NCBI GenBank assembly: GCA_021740905.1
Contig: JAIOYV010000057.1
Location: 1-44,346, forward strand
Direction of reading: 5' to 3'
DNA: 44,346 bases
Source: Bacteroidales bacterium
Lineage (GTDB): Bacteria; Bacteroidota; Bacteroidia; Bacteroidales; M50B96
The position numbers and the translations under genes are program-made. The notes below the pieces were generated by a model. That model ran no database searches. It was not told the DNA's origin and saw only the letters and a list, made by a program, of their open reading frames with translations. The stretch's first letter is position 1. Each line of letters begins with the position of its first letter. Shown here piece by piece: positions 9,028 through 18,222 of the stretch.

Positions 9028-9036
9028 AAGGTAAGT

Positions 9037-9942
9037 CTACTTCCCCTTATTCTTCGCATACCTCTCAACCGGCAAACTCACCAAATAAACCCCAATAAAA
9101 ACCAGAATTGTGGAAACAACCTTCACCCAGGTCAGTTCATCTTTAGCCAGGATAACTGCCACAATGGATGCAATAACCGGCTGGGAATAAATATACACAC
9201 TCACGGTGGACGATTTCAGATATTTCAATCCGCTAATGTTAAGGAGATAGGCAAAAAAGGTAGTAGCTATAATCACATAAACAACCGAAAGGATTATCCC
9301 TGTGGGCATCTCCGACCAATTGATCTGGGTGAATTCGTTAAATCCAATAGGGGTCACCACGATCCAGCCAAAAAGGAATACCCATTTTACGACAGTGATG
9401 GGTTTGTATTTTATCATCAGGGGTTTTACAATCACGAGGTAAACTGCGTAAGAGGTGGCATTCAAAAACATCATCAGGTTGCCCAGAAATGTTTCGGACT
9501 GAAAACTGATTTCTCCCGAGTTCAAAATCAGAAAACCGGCCCCTGTACCACCTGCCCAGATACCGATCACCTTTAGCCAGGTAATTCGTTCTTTCAGCAC
9601 AATGGATGCAATCACCAGCACCAGCACAGGATTTATGGTCATGATGATGGAAGAGTTGATAGGAGTGGTAAAACTCAATCCTTTCAGAAAAAGCATTTGG
9701 TTGATGGCGACCCCAAACAGGCCACTGAGAATAAGCCGGGGGAAATCTTTCCGGTCAATTTTTTCAGTACCGATAAAAAAGCTTATAGCCCAGAACAAGA
9801 GCAATGCACCGGTGACCCGCATCAAAGTAAGCCCAAAAGCCCCCACATAATCGGGCATAATCCCTTTGGCAATGGTGTAATTGATGCCATAAATAAGGTT
9901 GGCACCCAAAATTGCAGAATGTGCCTGAAAGCGTTTAGTCAT
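9037..9942 (-). CDS. EamA/DMT-superfamily permease
   Basis: An inner-membrane transporter of the drug/metabolite superfamily. The 301 residues hold about ten hydrophobic helices in two EamA repeats: first half about residues 10-140 ('HSAILGANLIYGINYTIAKGI' start, then 'PINSSIIMTINPVLVLVIASIVLKERIT'), second half about 150-290 ('LMMFLNATSYAVYLVIVKPL', then 'SSTVSVYIYSQPVIASIVAVILAKDELT'). The paired 'P(I)xNPVL...lkErit' and 'sQPVIA...akDELT' segments at the end of each repeat are typical. The substrate is unknown; family members export amino acids or metabolites. It is transcribed alone and converges on the T9SS gene at 7618-9027. Confidence 0.9.
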   Translation of the reverse strand: MTKRFQAHSAILGANLIYGINYTIAKGIMPDYVGAFGLTLMRVTGALLLFWAISFFIGTEKIDRKDFPRLILSGLFGVAINQMLFLKGLSFTTPINSSIIMTINPVLVLVIASIVLKERITWLKVIGIWAGGTGAGFLILNSGEISFQSETFLGNLMMFLNATSYAVYLVIVKPLMIKYKPITVVKWVFLFGWIVVTPIGFNEFTQINWSEMPTGIILSVVYVIIATTFFAYLLNISGLKYLKSSTVSVYIYSQPVIASIVAVILAKDELTWVKVVSTILVFIGVYLVSLPVERYAKNKGK

Positions 9943-9978
9943 GATAGAAGTTCTGGGTTAAAGAGTTCTGAGTTATTA

Positions 9979-10228
9979 AGTTCAAAGTTCATTAAGCTAT
10001 GTACAAATAACCATAAATAAGGCCTAAAGTTTAGTAAAGATGAAAAACAACTGTGTTGCATTGGAAATAATGACTCATTTCCCAAATATAAGTGAATTTT
10101 ATGGTATCGCATAATGTGGCACCATATTTTACAAGCTACCTTCTGAACAGCCTTTTCACAATAAAATTTTGTCCCAACCAGCTAAAAAATTGGTTCAACT
10201 CCGTACTCCGAACTTTGAACTTTGAACT
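9979..10228. repeat. intergenic segment bounded by 13-bp inverted repeats
   Basis: AGTTCAAAGTTCA at 9979-9991 returns inverted as TGAACTTTGAACT at 10216-10228. Each end sits in a short run of related words (GTTCTG/GTTCAAAG and CTCCGAAC/TTTGAAC). The 250-base interval between the EamA start and the valS end carries no convincing gene. It may be a degraded dispersed repeat or a slippage-prone simple sequence. Confidence 0.4.
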
Positions 10229-10241
10229 CCGAACCCTCCAA

Positions 10242-12878
10242 CTACCTCAACCCCGCAATCTGCTCTTTCAGCGAGTTTATCTTACTCTCTGCATCGGCCA
10301 TTTTCTTTCGTTCGTTTTCGATTACCTGGGCCGGGGCATTGCTGACAAAGCGTTCGTTGCTGAGTTTTTTGGAAGTTGAAAGGAGGAAGCCATTCAGGTA
10401 TTTCAATTCCTTTTCCAGCTTTTCCAGTTCTTCTTCCACATTTACCTTTCCTGCAAGCGGAATGAAATATTCATCGGTGCCCACAATAAAGGAAATTGCT
10501 CCCTCCGGTTTTTCAGTGCAAGAAACAATTTCCGAAAGGTTGGCCATTTTTGCCACTATCGAATCGAACTGGTCGATGTAATTTCCACCGTCCGATTTTA
10601 TTAAAAGCTGCAATTCCTCTTTGTTAGAAATTTGTTTCTCGGCCCGTACTTTACGGATGTTGGTGATGGCCTCTTTGCTCATTTCAAAATTCTTCAGGAA
10701 CTTGGCATTTGAAGCATCGGCAACAGGCAACATTTCCATCATGATGCTTGCACCATCAGCACGTTCTTCCAAGAGTTGCCAAATTTCTTCGGTGATGAAT
10801 GGCATGAAGGGGTGCAGCAATTTCAATAGTTTGTCGAAAATAGCGAGGCTGGCCTCGTAAGTTTGCTTGTCGATGGGTTGCTGATAGGCAGGTTTTATCA
10901 TTTCGAGGTACCAACTGGCAAACTCGTCCCAGAAAAGTTTGTAGATGGTCATCAACGCTTCTGAAATGCGGTACTCGTCAAACTGTTTGTTCAATGTGTC
11001 GATGCTCTCGTTAAGTTTTTGATTGAACCATTCCACAGCAATTACAGAAGATTCAGGAGCAGGGATGCTTTCATCTACCTCCCAGGTTTTCACCAGGCGG
11101 AAGGCATTCCAGATTTTATTGGCAAAGTTCCGGCCTTGCTCCGTCAGGCTTACATCGAAAAGCAAATCACCACCAGCGGGTGAGCACAACAACATCCCCA
11201 CACGCACACCATCTGCCCCATACAGTTTCATCAGTTCGATAGGGTCGGGTGAGTTGCCCAGCGATTTAGACATTTTCCGGTGGAGTTTATCGCGAACAAT
11301 CCCGGTGAGGTACACATTCTTGAAAGGTTTTTCATCCCTCCACTCATAACCTGCAATGATCATTCGGGCTACCCAAAAGAATAAAATCTCGGGAGCCGTG
11401 ATCAAATCGTTGGTGGGGTAATAGTATTTTATGTCTTCGTTTTCGGGTTCGTTAATACCATCGAAAACCGAGATAGGCCACAACCACGACGAGAACCAGG
11501 TGTCCAACACATCCTCGTCTTGTCTTAGGTCGGCAATTGTCAGGGATTGGTTACCCGTTTTTTGTTTAGCCAGTTCGAGGGCTTTCTCCTCCGATTCGGC
11601 CACCACAAAATCGTTGCTGTTCGGAAGGTAGTAAGCCGGGATCCTGTGTCCCCACCACAACTGGCGCGAGAGGCACCAATCGCGTACATTCTCCATCCAA
11701 TGCTTGTAGGTGTTTTTGAATTTGGCAGGATATAGCTGGATGGTATCATCCATTATGGCATCGAGGGCGGGTTTGGCCAGGTCTTCCATTTTTAAGAACC
11801 ATTGCATCGAAAGCTTGGGCTCGATCACAGCATTGGTACGTTCCGACCGTCCTATTTTATTCTGATAATCTTCAATCTTTACAATATGGCCTTTTGATTC
11901 AAGCTCAGAAACAATCTTTGGACGCACCTCAAAGCGGTCTTCACCAATGTATAACAAAGCGGCATCGTTTAGTTTTCCTGCATCATCAAAAATATCGATG
12001 CTTTCCAGGTTGTGTTTTATGCCCAATTCGTAGTCGTTGATATCGTGGGCGGGGGTCACTTTCAGGCAACCGGTCCCAAATTCACGGTCTACATATTCAT
12101 CTAAAATAATAGGGACTTCGCGATCGACCAAAGGAATAATAACCTTCTGCCCATGCAGGTGTACATAGCGTTCGTCTTCGGGGTGGATACAAACGGCGGT
12201 ATCTCCCAAAATAGTTTCAGGGCGGGTTGTTGCAATGGTCAGCCATTCGTTCTCTTTCCCGGCAATTTTATAGCGGATATGGTAGAGCATTGAATTCTCT
12301 TCGGTATGGATTACCTCCTCGTCCGAAACGGCAGTCTTGGCCTGCGGGTCCCAGTTCACCATCCGGACACCCCGGTAAATCAAGCCTTTTTCGTGCAAAT
12401 CAATAAAAACTTTGATGACCGATTCGGACATGTCCTTGTCCATGGTGAATTTGGTGCGTTCCCAATCGCAGGATGCACCCAGCTTTTTCAGTTGCTCCAG
12501 GATTATGCCGCCATGCTTTTCTTTCCACTCCCAGGCATGTTCCAAAAATTCGTCGCGTGAAAGGGTGGCTTTGTCGATGCCCTCTTTTTGGAGCTTGGCA
12601 ACAACCCTGGCCTCGGTTGCGATGGAGGCATGATCGGTTCCCGGTACCCAACAAGCGTTCTTTCCCTGCATCCTGGCGCGGCGAACCAATACATCCTGAA
12701 TGGTATTGTTGAGCATGTGCCCCATGTGCAAAACCCCGGTCACGTTGGGTGGTGGAATTACGATGCAATAGGGTTCGCGATCATCGGGCGTGGAACGGAA
12801 AAAACCATTGTCCATCCAGTACTTGTACCATTTGTCTTCCTTTTCGCTGGGTTCGTATTTTGTGGGTATTTCAATCAT
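10242..12878 (-). CDS. valS: valine--tRNA ligase
   Basis: Charges tRNA-Val with valine in the cytoplasm. This is a complete class I synthetase of 878 residues, the usual bacterial length. The HIGH-type motif is HMGH at 51-54 (in [13 protein letters not shown]), and the KMSKS loop is at 535-539. The inserted CP1 editing domain is visible at about 200-350 ('[19 protein letters not shown]', '[19 protein letters not shown]'). The anticodon-binding domain follows. The C-terminal 65 residues are the ValRS coiled-coil arm ('[19 protein letters not shown] ... [20 protein letters not shown]'). Editing-site residues appear intact. It stands alone, with a 341-base divergent gap to the zinc-ribbon gene. 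Confidence 0.98.
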   Translation of the reverse strand: MIEIPTKYEPSEKEDKWYKYWMDNGFFRSTPDDREPYCIVIPPPNVTGVLHMGHMLNNTIQDVLVRRARMQGKNACWVPGTDHASIATEARVVAKLQKEGIDKATLSRDEFLEHAWEWKEKHGGIILEQLKKLGASCDWERTKFTMDKDMSESVIKVFIDLHEKGLIYRGVRMVNWDPQAKTAVSDEEVIHTEENSMLYHIRYKIAGKENEWLTIATTRPETILGDTAVCIHPEDERYVHLHGQKVIIPLVDREVPIILDEYVDREFGTGCLKVTPAHDINDYELGIKHNLESIDIFDDAGKLNDAALLYIGEDRFEVRPKIVSELESKGHIVKIEDYQNKIGRSERTNAVIEPKLSMQWFLKMEDLAKPALDAIMDDTIQLYPAKFKNTYKHWMENVRDWCLSRQLWWGHRIPAYYLPNSNDFVVAESEEKALELAKQKTGNQSLTIADLRQDEDVLDTWFSSWLWPISVFDGINEPENEDIKYYYPTNDLITAPEILFFWVARMIIAGYEWRDEKPFKNVYLTGIVRDKLHRKMSKSLGNSPDPIELMKLYGADGVRVGMLLCSPAGGDLLFDVSLTEQGRNFANKIWNAFRLVKTWEVDESIPAPESSVIAVEWFNQKLNESIDTLNKQFDEYRISEALMTIYKLFWDEFASWYLEMIKPAYQQPIDKQTYEASLAIFDKLLKLLHPFMPFITEEIWQLLEERADGASIMMEMLPVADASNAKFLKNFEMSKEAITNIRKVRAEKQISNKEELQLLIKSDGGNYIDQFDSIVAKMANLSEIVSCTEKPEGAISFIVGTDEYFIPLAGKVNVEEELEKLEKELKYLNGFLLSTSKKLSNERFVSNAPAQVIENERKKMADAESKINSLKEQIAGLR

Positions 12879-13219
12879 TGTTCAACTTTTTGTGGGACAT
12901 TCCTCCCTATAAATCAGTAATCATCCTTTAAATCAATCTTTTTTTATCAGCCCGCAAAAATAGAAAAAATAGTGGAAGGGGATTAGGGGGAAGATCTGGG
13001 TATAGAACATATTTTGGGGAAAGTCACAGTTGCGTGATTCATTCGAAAATTGGAAGTATTGGAGTTATGCAAGGTGCTTTGAAATGTTATCTTAGTTGGA
13101 AGGCACAAAGTGAAAATCAGTATCCCGAAATAAATATTTGCCTGTTTTATTTTTCTGTCGTACATTAGTAAACAAGTTTTTTAGCAAACACAATACGTTT
13201 TGAATTAATCGAATTCGCC
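12879..13219. other. divergent intergenic region between valS and the zinc-ribbon gene
   Basis: These 341 bases must hold the promoters of two divergent genes, but no full -33/-7 pair is clear; TACGTTTT at 13194-13201 is near the -7 consensus for the plus-strand gene. A word of the dispersed 'tattggagt' kind occurs at about 13058-13066, related to the simple repeats at 14.4 and 18.1 kb. No structured RNA is evident. Confidence 0.3.
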
Positions 13220-13696
13220 ATGGGAACAATCTACGACAAAGAGGGAAAACTTAAGATCCCGGAAGGTAAAAAAGAATCAAGCAGAGAAGAAAAACCGGAT
13301 GTGATCTCCTATTGCTTTTGCCCCAATGGGCACAACCTGGTAAGCCCAAAAGTGAAAATCCGCAATTACGACGGTATCTTGTTAAAAGTGAAGCATAATA
13401 ACAAAACCGGTCTATTGGGTCTAAGTCCGGTGTGTGGTTGCAAAATGAAAATGAGCATTGACCTTGACTTGATAGATGGCGAGAAATGCGACATGTTCTG
13501 TCCCGAGTGCGATGCAAAATTACCGGTATTCAACACATGCCCAAGCTGCGGTGGAGACTTGATTACTCTCTTCCTTGACGAGCGCACCGACTATACCTAT
13601 TGCATTGGGATTTGTAATAAAGCTGGATGCCCTCATTCTGAAATCAGGAAGGGCGACGAGCTAAGGGTTTGCGCCATATTGGAAAACTGGAACTAG
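13220..13696 (+). CDS. cysteine-rich zinc-ribbon-like protein, function unknown
   Basis: Not recognised as a named family. The 158 residues are soluble, with Cys spread along the chain: CFCPNGH from residue 32, a VCGCKMKM segment, CDMFCPECDAKL, CPSCGG, YCIGICNKAGC and a final VCAIL. The two CPxC pairs in the middle (CPEC and CPSC) resemble a zinc ribbon, and the other clusters could bind a second metal. The N-terminal 27 residues are charged and probably disordered. The ATG at 13220 is the only good start. It faces the hydrogenase maturation protease gene, with 122 bases between the stop codons. Whether the two are functionally linked is unknown. Confidence 0.75.
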   Translation: MGTIYDKEGKLKIPEGKKESSREEKPDVISYCFCPNGHNLVSPKVKIRNYDGILLKVKHNNKTGLLGLSPVCGCKMKMSIDLDLIDGEKCDMFCPECDAKLPVFNTCPSCGGDLITLFLDERTDYTYCIGICNKAGCPHSEIRKGDELRVCAILENWN

Positions 13697-13818
13697 AAGG
13701 GTTTTGGGTTTATTGCACTACCTTCGAGTTAGCTGAAAAGCGATAGAACCGTTTGACGACAAAGAACCAGCACCCTATATATAAAGTTCTATAAATACCG
13801 AATTTCAGTTTGCTTCGC

Positions 13819-14301
13819 TTACAATATCAACCCTTCCAACAACACAAGTATTTCCTGGTAAATATCTTCCTGTTTGCTTTTTATGATGGGCGAAAAATCA
13901 TCGCTGAAAAGGAGGTCTTCCACAATTTCGATGGCGATGATATAAATTTCGCTTGGAAGTGCCATTCCCAGTTGTTTGCCCAGTTCGAGGGCTGTGAGAA
14001 AGGAGGCATCGTGAAAATTCGACAAGTGTAGGGTTTCCTTAAAATTTTCTGGCGTAAAGAGGTACACCGAGCCAGGTACCCCAAACTGGCTTTTTATGGC
14101 ATCAATAAAAATTACCTTCTTGTAATCTCTCACCAAATCCAGAATGTCGAGACCGCCTAAGAACACGTTTTTCATCTCCACCATGGCAAATTTGCCCTCC
14201 TCCTGGATACGGTTTATCATTTTTGGCCCTATGCCATCGTCCGATAATATGTCGTTGCCAATGCCGAGCACAAGTGTGCCTTGTAGATTGTTGTTTGTCA
14301 T
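13819..14301 (-). CDS. hydrogenase maturation protease (HycI/HybD/HupD family)
   Basis: A nickel-dependent endopeptidase of family M52 that removes the C-terminal tail of a [NiFe]-hydrogenase large subunit after nickel insertion. The signature GIGNDILSDDGIG lies at 13-25. The three metal ligands known from HybD (E16, D62, H93) correspond to D22, D67 (in FIDA) and H97 (in NFHDAS); Asp in place of Glu at the first position occurs in the family. Its 160 residues are the normal size. No hydrogenase subunit or Hyp gene lies in this window, so its substrate must be elsewhere. It follows the epimerase gene on the same strand after 185 bases of repeat-bearing DNA. Confidence 0.88.
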   Translation of the reverse strand: MTNNNLQGTLVLGIGNDILSDDGIGPKMINRIQEEGKFAMVEMKNVFLGGLDILDLVRDYKKVIFIDAIKSQFGVPGSVYLFTPENFKETLHLSNFHDASFLTALELGKQLGMALPSEIYIIAIEIVEDLLFSDDFSPIIKSKQEDIYQEILVLLEGLIL

Positions 14302-14335
14302 TAGTATTTATATTTCAGTTCAGTTTTATATAGAC

Positions 14336-14467
14336 TGGAGTATTGGAGCAATGAGAGGGGATTGCTACGTTCCATCCAATATTTACGCATTGTCTCGTTT
14401 CAAATGAGATATTTCAGGACGTGACAATTACGCCAACACTCCAACACTCCAACACTCCAATACTCCA
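14336..14467. repeat. 132-bp segment with 13-bp inverted ends and CACTCCAA tandem repeats
   Basis: TGGAGTATTGGAG (14336-14348) is matched in inverted orientation by CTCCAATACTCCA (14455-14467). The right side is a short tandem array of about five nine-base units of the AACACTCCA type (about 14434-14474). The same words recur at about 13051-13064 and 18145-18172. It fills the gap between the hydrogenase protease and epimerase genes. Confidence 0.55.
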
Positions 14468-14486
14468 TCACTCCAAGCCCCCCGTT

Positions 14487-16100
14487 TTAGTAAGGATTAT
14501 TCTGATAAAATTCGTTCAACACCTTCATCATTTCCTTGCGCTGGGCATGGGCCACCATCTCTTCGGAATCGACAAGGCTTTTGTGATGGGTCATCTCGCC
14601 CATCGACTCGTATACATCTTCGATTTGATCTTGCGCCAACTGGATCGACATGGAAATGTAATCGTAAATTTCCTGTTTCAGGTTTTGAAATTCTTTTCTG
14701 AACAGCAAGTCGGTGAGGATTATATTTTTAAAAACCGACAACACTTCACAAACTTCTGTAGCACTGAATCCGGATGTGAACCTGCCAATAGCCATATCGT
14801 CGATGTTCCTTAACAACAAGCTTCGGTCGCCGGTTCGTACCGAGGCTATTATCATGTTGTAGATCGAGCTGGTATAGGTTTGGAAATCCAACGATTTCAT
14901 TTTCTGGAAACCGGGATACATCCCCACCCTGTGTTTCGATAAAATGTGGCTGTTTATTTTAACAAGGATTTCATCTTTATGATATGCCAGGTATTCGTAA
15001 ATCTGAAGATTGGGCCTATTCCCGGCATGTTTCATACTGGCCTCGTTGATCAAGTCCCACTGAGTTATATGGCTTTTCATATTGACCAGCATGAACAACA
15101 TTCGCCTTTTTATGTGATACCTGGGATTAGGCTCCCAATTCAAGGTATTCCGTGTATAGGTATTGTTGATATCTAATTTTTGATCGATATATTTCATCAT
15201 CCAGAGTTGCTCGAAGGGCTTTGGCCCCAGTTTTAATTTCGACAACAAGGTAAGGTTTAAAAGCCCGAAAAAAGCTACCGATTTGGGGAAATGCAAGGGT
15301 TTTATGGTTTGTCCAAAGTAATCTCGGGTAGCAATGCTGTACAATTCGTTATGGCTGACCGAGCCTTCGGGGCTGGCAATAAAAATGTTGAAATTGTGGA
15401 GGTTGCCCGAGTTGAAAAACACCTGTTGCACCATGTTGAACAAATCCTGGATGAAAATATAGGTAATGGCCGATTCTCCCTTCCCACCCAGAATCCGCGA
15501 TTTCCAATTGTTGCCAAGCCATGTTTTCAGGAACTGGTACAATGGGGCATACTCGCACCAATCGCTGAAAACTGCAGCAAAACGGATAGCCGTGCATGGG
15601 AAAAAATGGGAGAATTCTTTGCACATCAACTCTCCTTGCTTTTTGCTGCGGGCATACGCAAAATCGGCATCGGGCGATGTCTCTTCATTGATGGTAGTGC
15701 CCCGGGCCGGAAAATTACAAGCTGCCAATGAACTTGCAAAAATAAAGTGCCGGGGTTTCAACTCTTTGGCAAGCAATAGCATGTTGCGGGTACCTTCCAC
15801 ATTGGTGAGGAGGTATTCGGGCTTGTCTTTGTAATCGAAATCGTAATAGGCTGCCAGATGGATAATAAAGCTCACGCCCCCATTTTTTTTTATATAATTG
15901 CCCACTTCCACAAGCCTGTCCTTATTTGTAATGTCGCATTGCATCCAATGGATGTTGGGATGATACGAAATGCCCGATTGCACGATCGAGCGACGGGCCA
16001 ATGCAAATAGGGTGTATTGGTCGCGGAATTTCTCGACAAAGTATTTTCCGATAAAGCCCGATGCGCCTGTGATTAATATGGATCGGTGTTTTTTCCCCAT
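14487..16100 (-). CDS. NAD-dependent epimerase/dehydratase with extra C-terminal helical domain
   Basis: Residues 1 to about 330 are an extended short-chain dehydrogenase: Rossmann motif TGASGFIG (G12, G15, G18), 'HLAAYYDFDYKDKPEYLLTN' and 'VEGTRNMLLLA', the catalytic-type serines near 123-124, and Y149-x3-K153 in YARSK. The substrate is unknown (nucleotide sugar, sterol-like or other). Residues about 350-537 are not part of that family. They are all-helical, and 'NIDDMAIGRFTSGFSATEV' followed by 'LSVFKNIILTDLLF' resembles the RsbRD N-terminal sensor helix pattern (LDDIVRIRA...fSPSqA). That match is from memory and moderate. A fusion of enzyme and sensor-like domain is unusual. No signal peptide. 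It lies upstream of the hydrogenase protease on the same strand. Confidence 0.82.
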   Translation of the reverse strand: MGKKHRSILITGASGFIGKYFVEKFRDQYTLFALARRSIVQSGISYHPNIHWMQCDITNKDRLVEVGNYIKKNGGVSFIIHLAAYYDFDYKDKPEYLLTNVEGTRNMLLLAKELKPRHFIFASSLAACNFPARGTTINEETSPDADFAYARSKKQGELMCKEFSHFFPCTAIRFAAVFSDWCEYAPLYQFLKTWLGNNWKSRILGGKGESAITYIFIQDLFNMVQQVFFNSGNLHNFNIFIASPEGSVSHNELYSIATRDYFGQTIKPLHFPKSVAFFGLLNLTLLSKLKLGPKPFEQLWMMKYIDQKLDINNTYTRNTLNWEPNPRYHIKRRMLFMLVNMKSHITQWDLINEASMKHAGNRPNLQIYEYLAYHKDEILVKINSHILSKHRVGMYPGFQKMKSLDFQTYTSSIYNMIIASVRTGDRSLLLRNIDDMAIGRFTSGFSATEVCEVLSVFKNIILTDLLFRKEFQNLKQEIYDYISMSIQLAQDQIEDVYESMGEMTHHKSLVDSEEMVAHAQRKEMMKVLNEFYQNNPY

Positions 16101-16324
16101 ACTATTTTGCTTTATTTTCCTTCGCGATGGTTGTACTTAAAAAACAAGTAAATATAATGAAAATTCCTTTACTGCGTTCGGAAAGTCCGGGTATGTTGGA
16201 AAAGAGGGAGGATTTGGCGATTCCACCTTCTCAACCGGCATGGTACGATTTCTCGAACGAAGTGAAGGAGTATCTTCACAACTCACCCTCAGTCTTTTAA
16301 ATAGGAAGCCCAAGTCGGACTTCA

Positions 16325-18064
16325 TCATTCCACCTTATTAACCTTTATCGAATACCTCGAATCTTCAAAAATCAACAAAAGGAAATAGGTTCCAGTTTCG
16401 ATATGCTCTGTGGCAATAATTTGGGTTTGATGGCCAGGAGTAAAGAATTGATCAAACAAAGTGGTGATAACTTTGCCCTCAGAATCATACAATACAAAAC
16501 TTACCTTGCCCTGTTTTTTCAACGAGAAGGATGTATGGATTTCCGATTGAAATGGATTTGGGAATACTTGTACTTGCATGGGATTCGATCCAATTTCATC
16601 GATCCCCTCGGGTTGAACTTCCATTTCAACATTAATCTCATGGACTTCATTTGTGCCCAATACTTGATAGTCACGAATTTCATCCTTATACCCCGGGGCT
16701 GAAAACCGCAGGGAGTAGGTGCCCGGCATAATTGGCCGGAAATAGTAACCATTGGCCGGATGACTATAAACATGTGAATTGTCGACATCGTGGTTCAGTA
16801 TTTCTACTTTGGCCACCAGCGGCTCTTGACTTACAGCTGCCGTAATTTTTCCACGGAAACCATACAGGCAAAAATCCATATAATCGAGCATCGACCGGTA
16901 ATTTGCCTCCCAGTAGGATGGCATGGTGCTAGCTATAGGCGTTTTTGTCAAACTAAGTTCCATAGTGGTTTCGCGGCCATTCAGGTAATAATTCATATAA
17001 TCCTGGCGGTTGCCATCGGTAGTGTACCACTGATAACCATTTGTTATACCATTGTTGAAAGAACTTAAATAGTTGCCCAGGTTTGGTGGCATATATTTAT
17101 GCACCGTGTCGGCGTATCGGCGCGAAAGATTGACATACCAATTGTTGTCGGCATGTAATGTAGGCCAAGTGTCCCAGGGATAATTCACTACTTCGGCACC
17201 GGTGTGCAAATTGGCTGCCAACACAAAATTATGCCCGATCATAAAATTCATCATCACCACATTTTCTTTCTGCCAAGGGTTTCCGTCGGGGTGAAGTCCA
17301 TCTTCAGGATCGGGGAAATTCCGGTTCAGGTCAATCCCATTCACATTAAAACGGGTGGCCATGCCTACGGTATGATCGCCCCCAAAGTAGGTGCCATCGG
17401 GGTTGGCCAACGGGTTGATATAAATCTCCATCGAATCTAACAAGTGGTTAACATAGGCATCGCTGCCGTAGTTCGACAGGAGATAGTCGATCATTCGCAA
17501 GCAAAGCATCATTCCTGTTAGTTCGTCGCCGTGCATCGAAGAGGTGTATAAGAACTCGGGCTCTTCTTGTTTTAAATATACTTTATCGGATATTTTCACG
17601 GCCAGGATATCTCTCCCTTCTATGCTCTGGCCCATGTTGATGAGTTTGCAAAGTTGTGGGTAATCGGTTTCAAATTGCTGCATCATGGCCACATAATCGC
17701 TATATGTTGGGTACACATTCCAATCAGTAACGCTTTTCCCATTCCCCGACATGACGGCAGGGTAAAGCATGGAAGGGGGCGTGAGGGCTTCGAAGCTGTA
17801 TCCTGATTTCAGGAGTTCGTTAAATTGCTTTATGTTGGAATAGACGAAAATCGTATCGCCATTAATTTTATCAATCGAAACAAGCTTCGAAAATGATGCA
17901 ATAGTATTTAGTTTGATGGGATAGACGGCCAGGTACACTTCAGGTCTCACCGACAAATAGTGTTGGGCAAGCGTAATTTCTTTGGCCCTGTTTTGGGAAA
18001 AAGAAGAAAGGTTTGTCAGGATGATCAGAAAAAAGACAAGCGTTTTTGGGATCAGATTTTTCAT
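16325..18064 (-). CDS. secreted M14 zinc carboxypeptidase with T9SS tail
   Basis: A secreted metallo-carboxypeptidase that removes C-terminal residues from peptides. Numbering from the ATG at 18062-18064 (579 aa), chosen because it begins the signal peptide MKNLIPKTLVFFLIILT; an upstream in-frame start would add 13 polar residues. Zinc ligands H178 and E181 (SMHGDELTG) and H287 (NLHTGAEV) are present. NPDG (221-224) and the GIDLNRNFP segment (243-251, substrate-binding N/R pair) are intact, and E369 in TMELS is the catalytic glutamate. A carboxypeptidase-regulatory beta domain follows (about 405-485: 'RGKITAAVSQEPLVAKVEI'), then a T9SS tail (VQVFPNPFQSEI ... GTYFLLLIF). All active-site residues are kept, so it should be active. 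Confidence 0.93.
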   Translation of the reverse strand: MKNLIPKTLVFFLIILTNLSSFSQNRAKEITLAQHYLSVRPEVYLAVYPIKLNTIASFSKLVSIDKINGDTIFVYSNIKQFNELLKSGYSFEALTPPSMLYPAVMSGNGKSVTDWNVYPTYSDYVAMMQQFETDYPQLCKLINMGQSIEGRDILAVKISDKVYLKQEEPEFLYTSSMHGDELTGMMLCLRMIDYLLSNYGSDAYVNHLLDSMEIYINPLANPDGTYFGGDHTVGMATRFNVNGIDLNRNFPDPEDGLHPDGNPWQKENVVMMNFMIGHNFVLAANLHTGAEVVNYPWDTWPTLHADNNWYVNLSRRYADTVHKYMPPNLGNYLSSFNNGITNGYQWYTTDGNRQDYMNYYLNGRETTMELSLTKTPIASTMPSYWEANYRSMLDYMDFCLYGFRGKITAAVSQEPLVAKVEILNHDVDNSHVYSHPANGYYFRPIMPGTYSLRFSAPGYKDEIRDYQVLGTNEVHEINVEMEVQPEGIDEIGSNPMQVQVFPNPFQSEIHTSFSLKKQGKVSFVLYDSEGKVITTLFDQFFTPGHQTQIIATEHIETGTYFLLLIFEDSRYSIKVNKVE

Positions 18065-18222
18065 CGTATAATCAGTTTCGTTTCTGTTCAAAATACATTT
18101 CAATAGGAATTAGTTGAATGTCATTTTCTTTTGACAAGAATCCCATCAATACTCCAACACTCCATTATTCCATTATAAATAAACGTTTAAGAAATATAAG
18201 TGTTCGCAATTTAGTGCAATTG

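Noticed and set aside
16157-16300. A 47-codon plus-strand frame starting MKIPLLRSESPG between the epimerase and carboxypeptidase genes, and a 63-codon frame on the other strand over the same bases.
   Set aside because: Two open frames on opposite strands over the same short stretch, neither with a recognisable pattern; more likely a decayed repeat.
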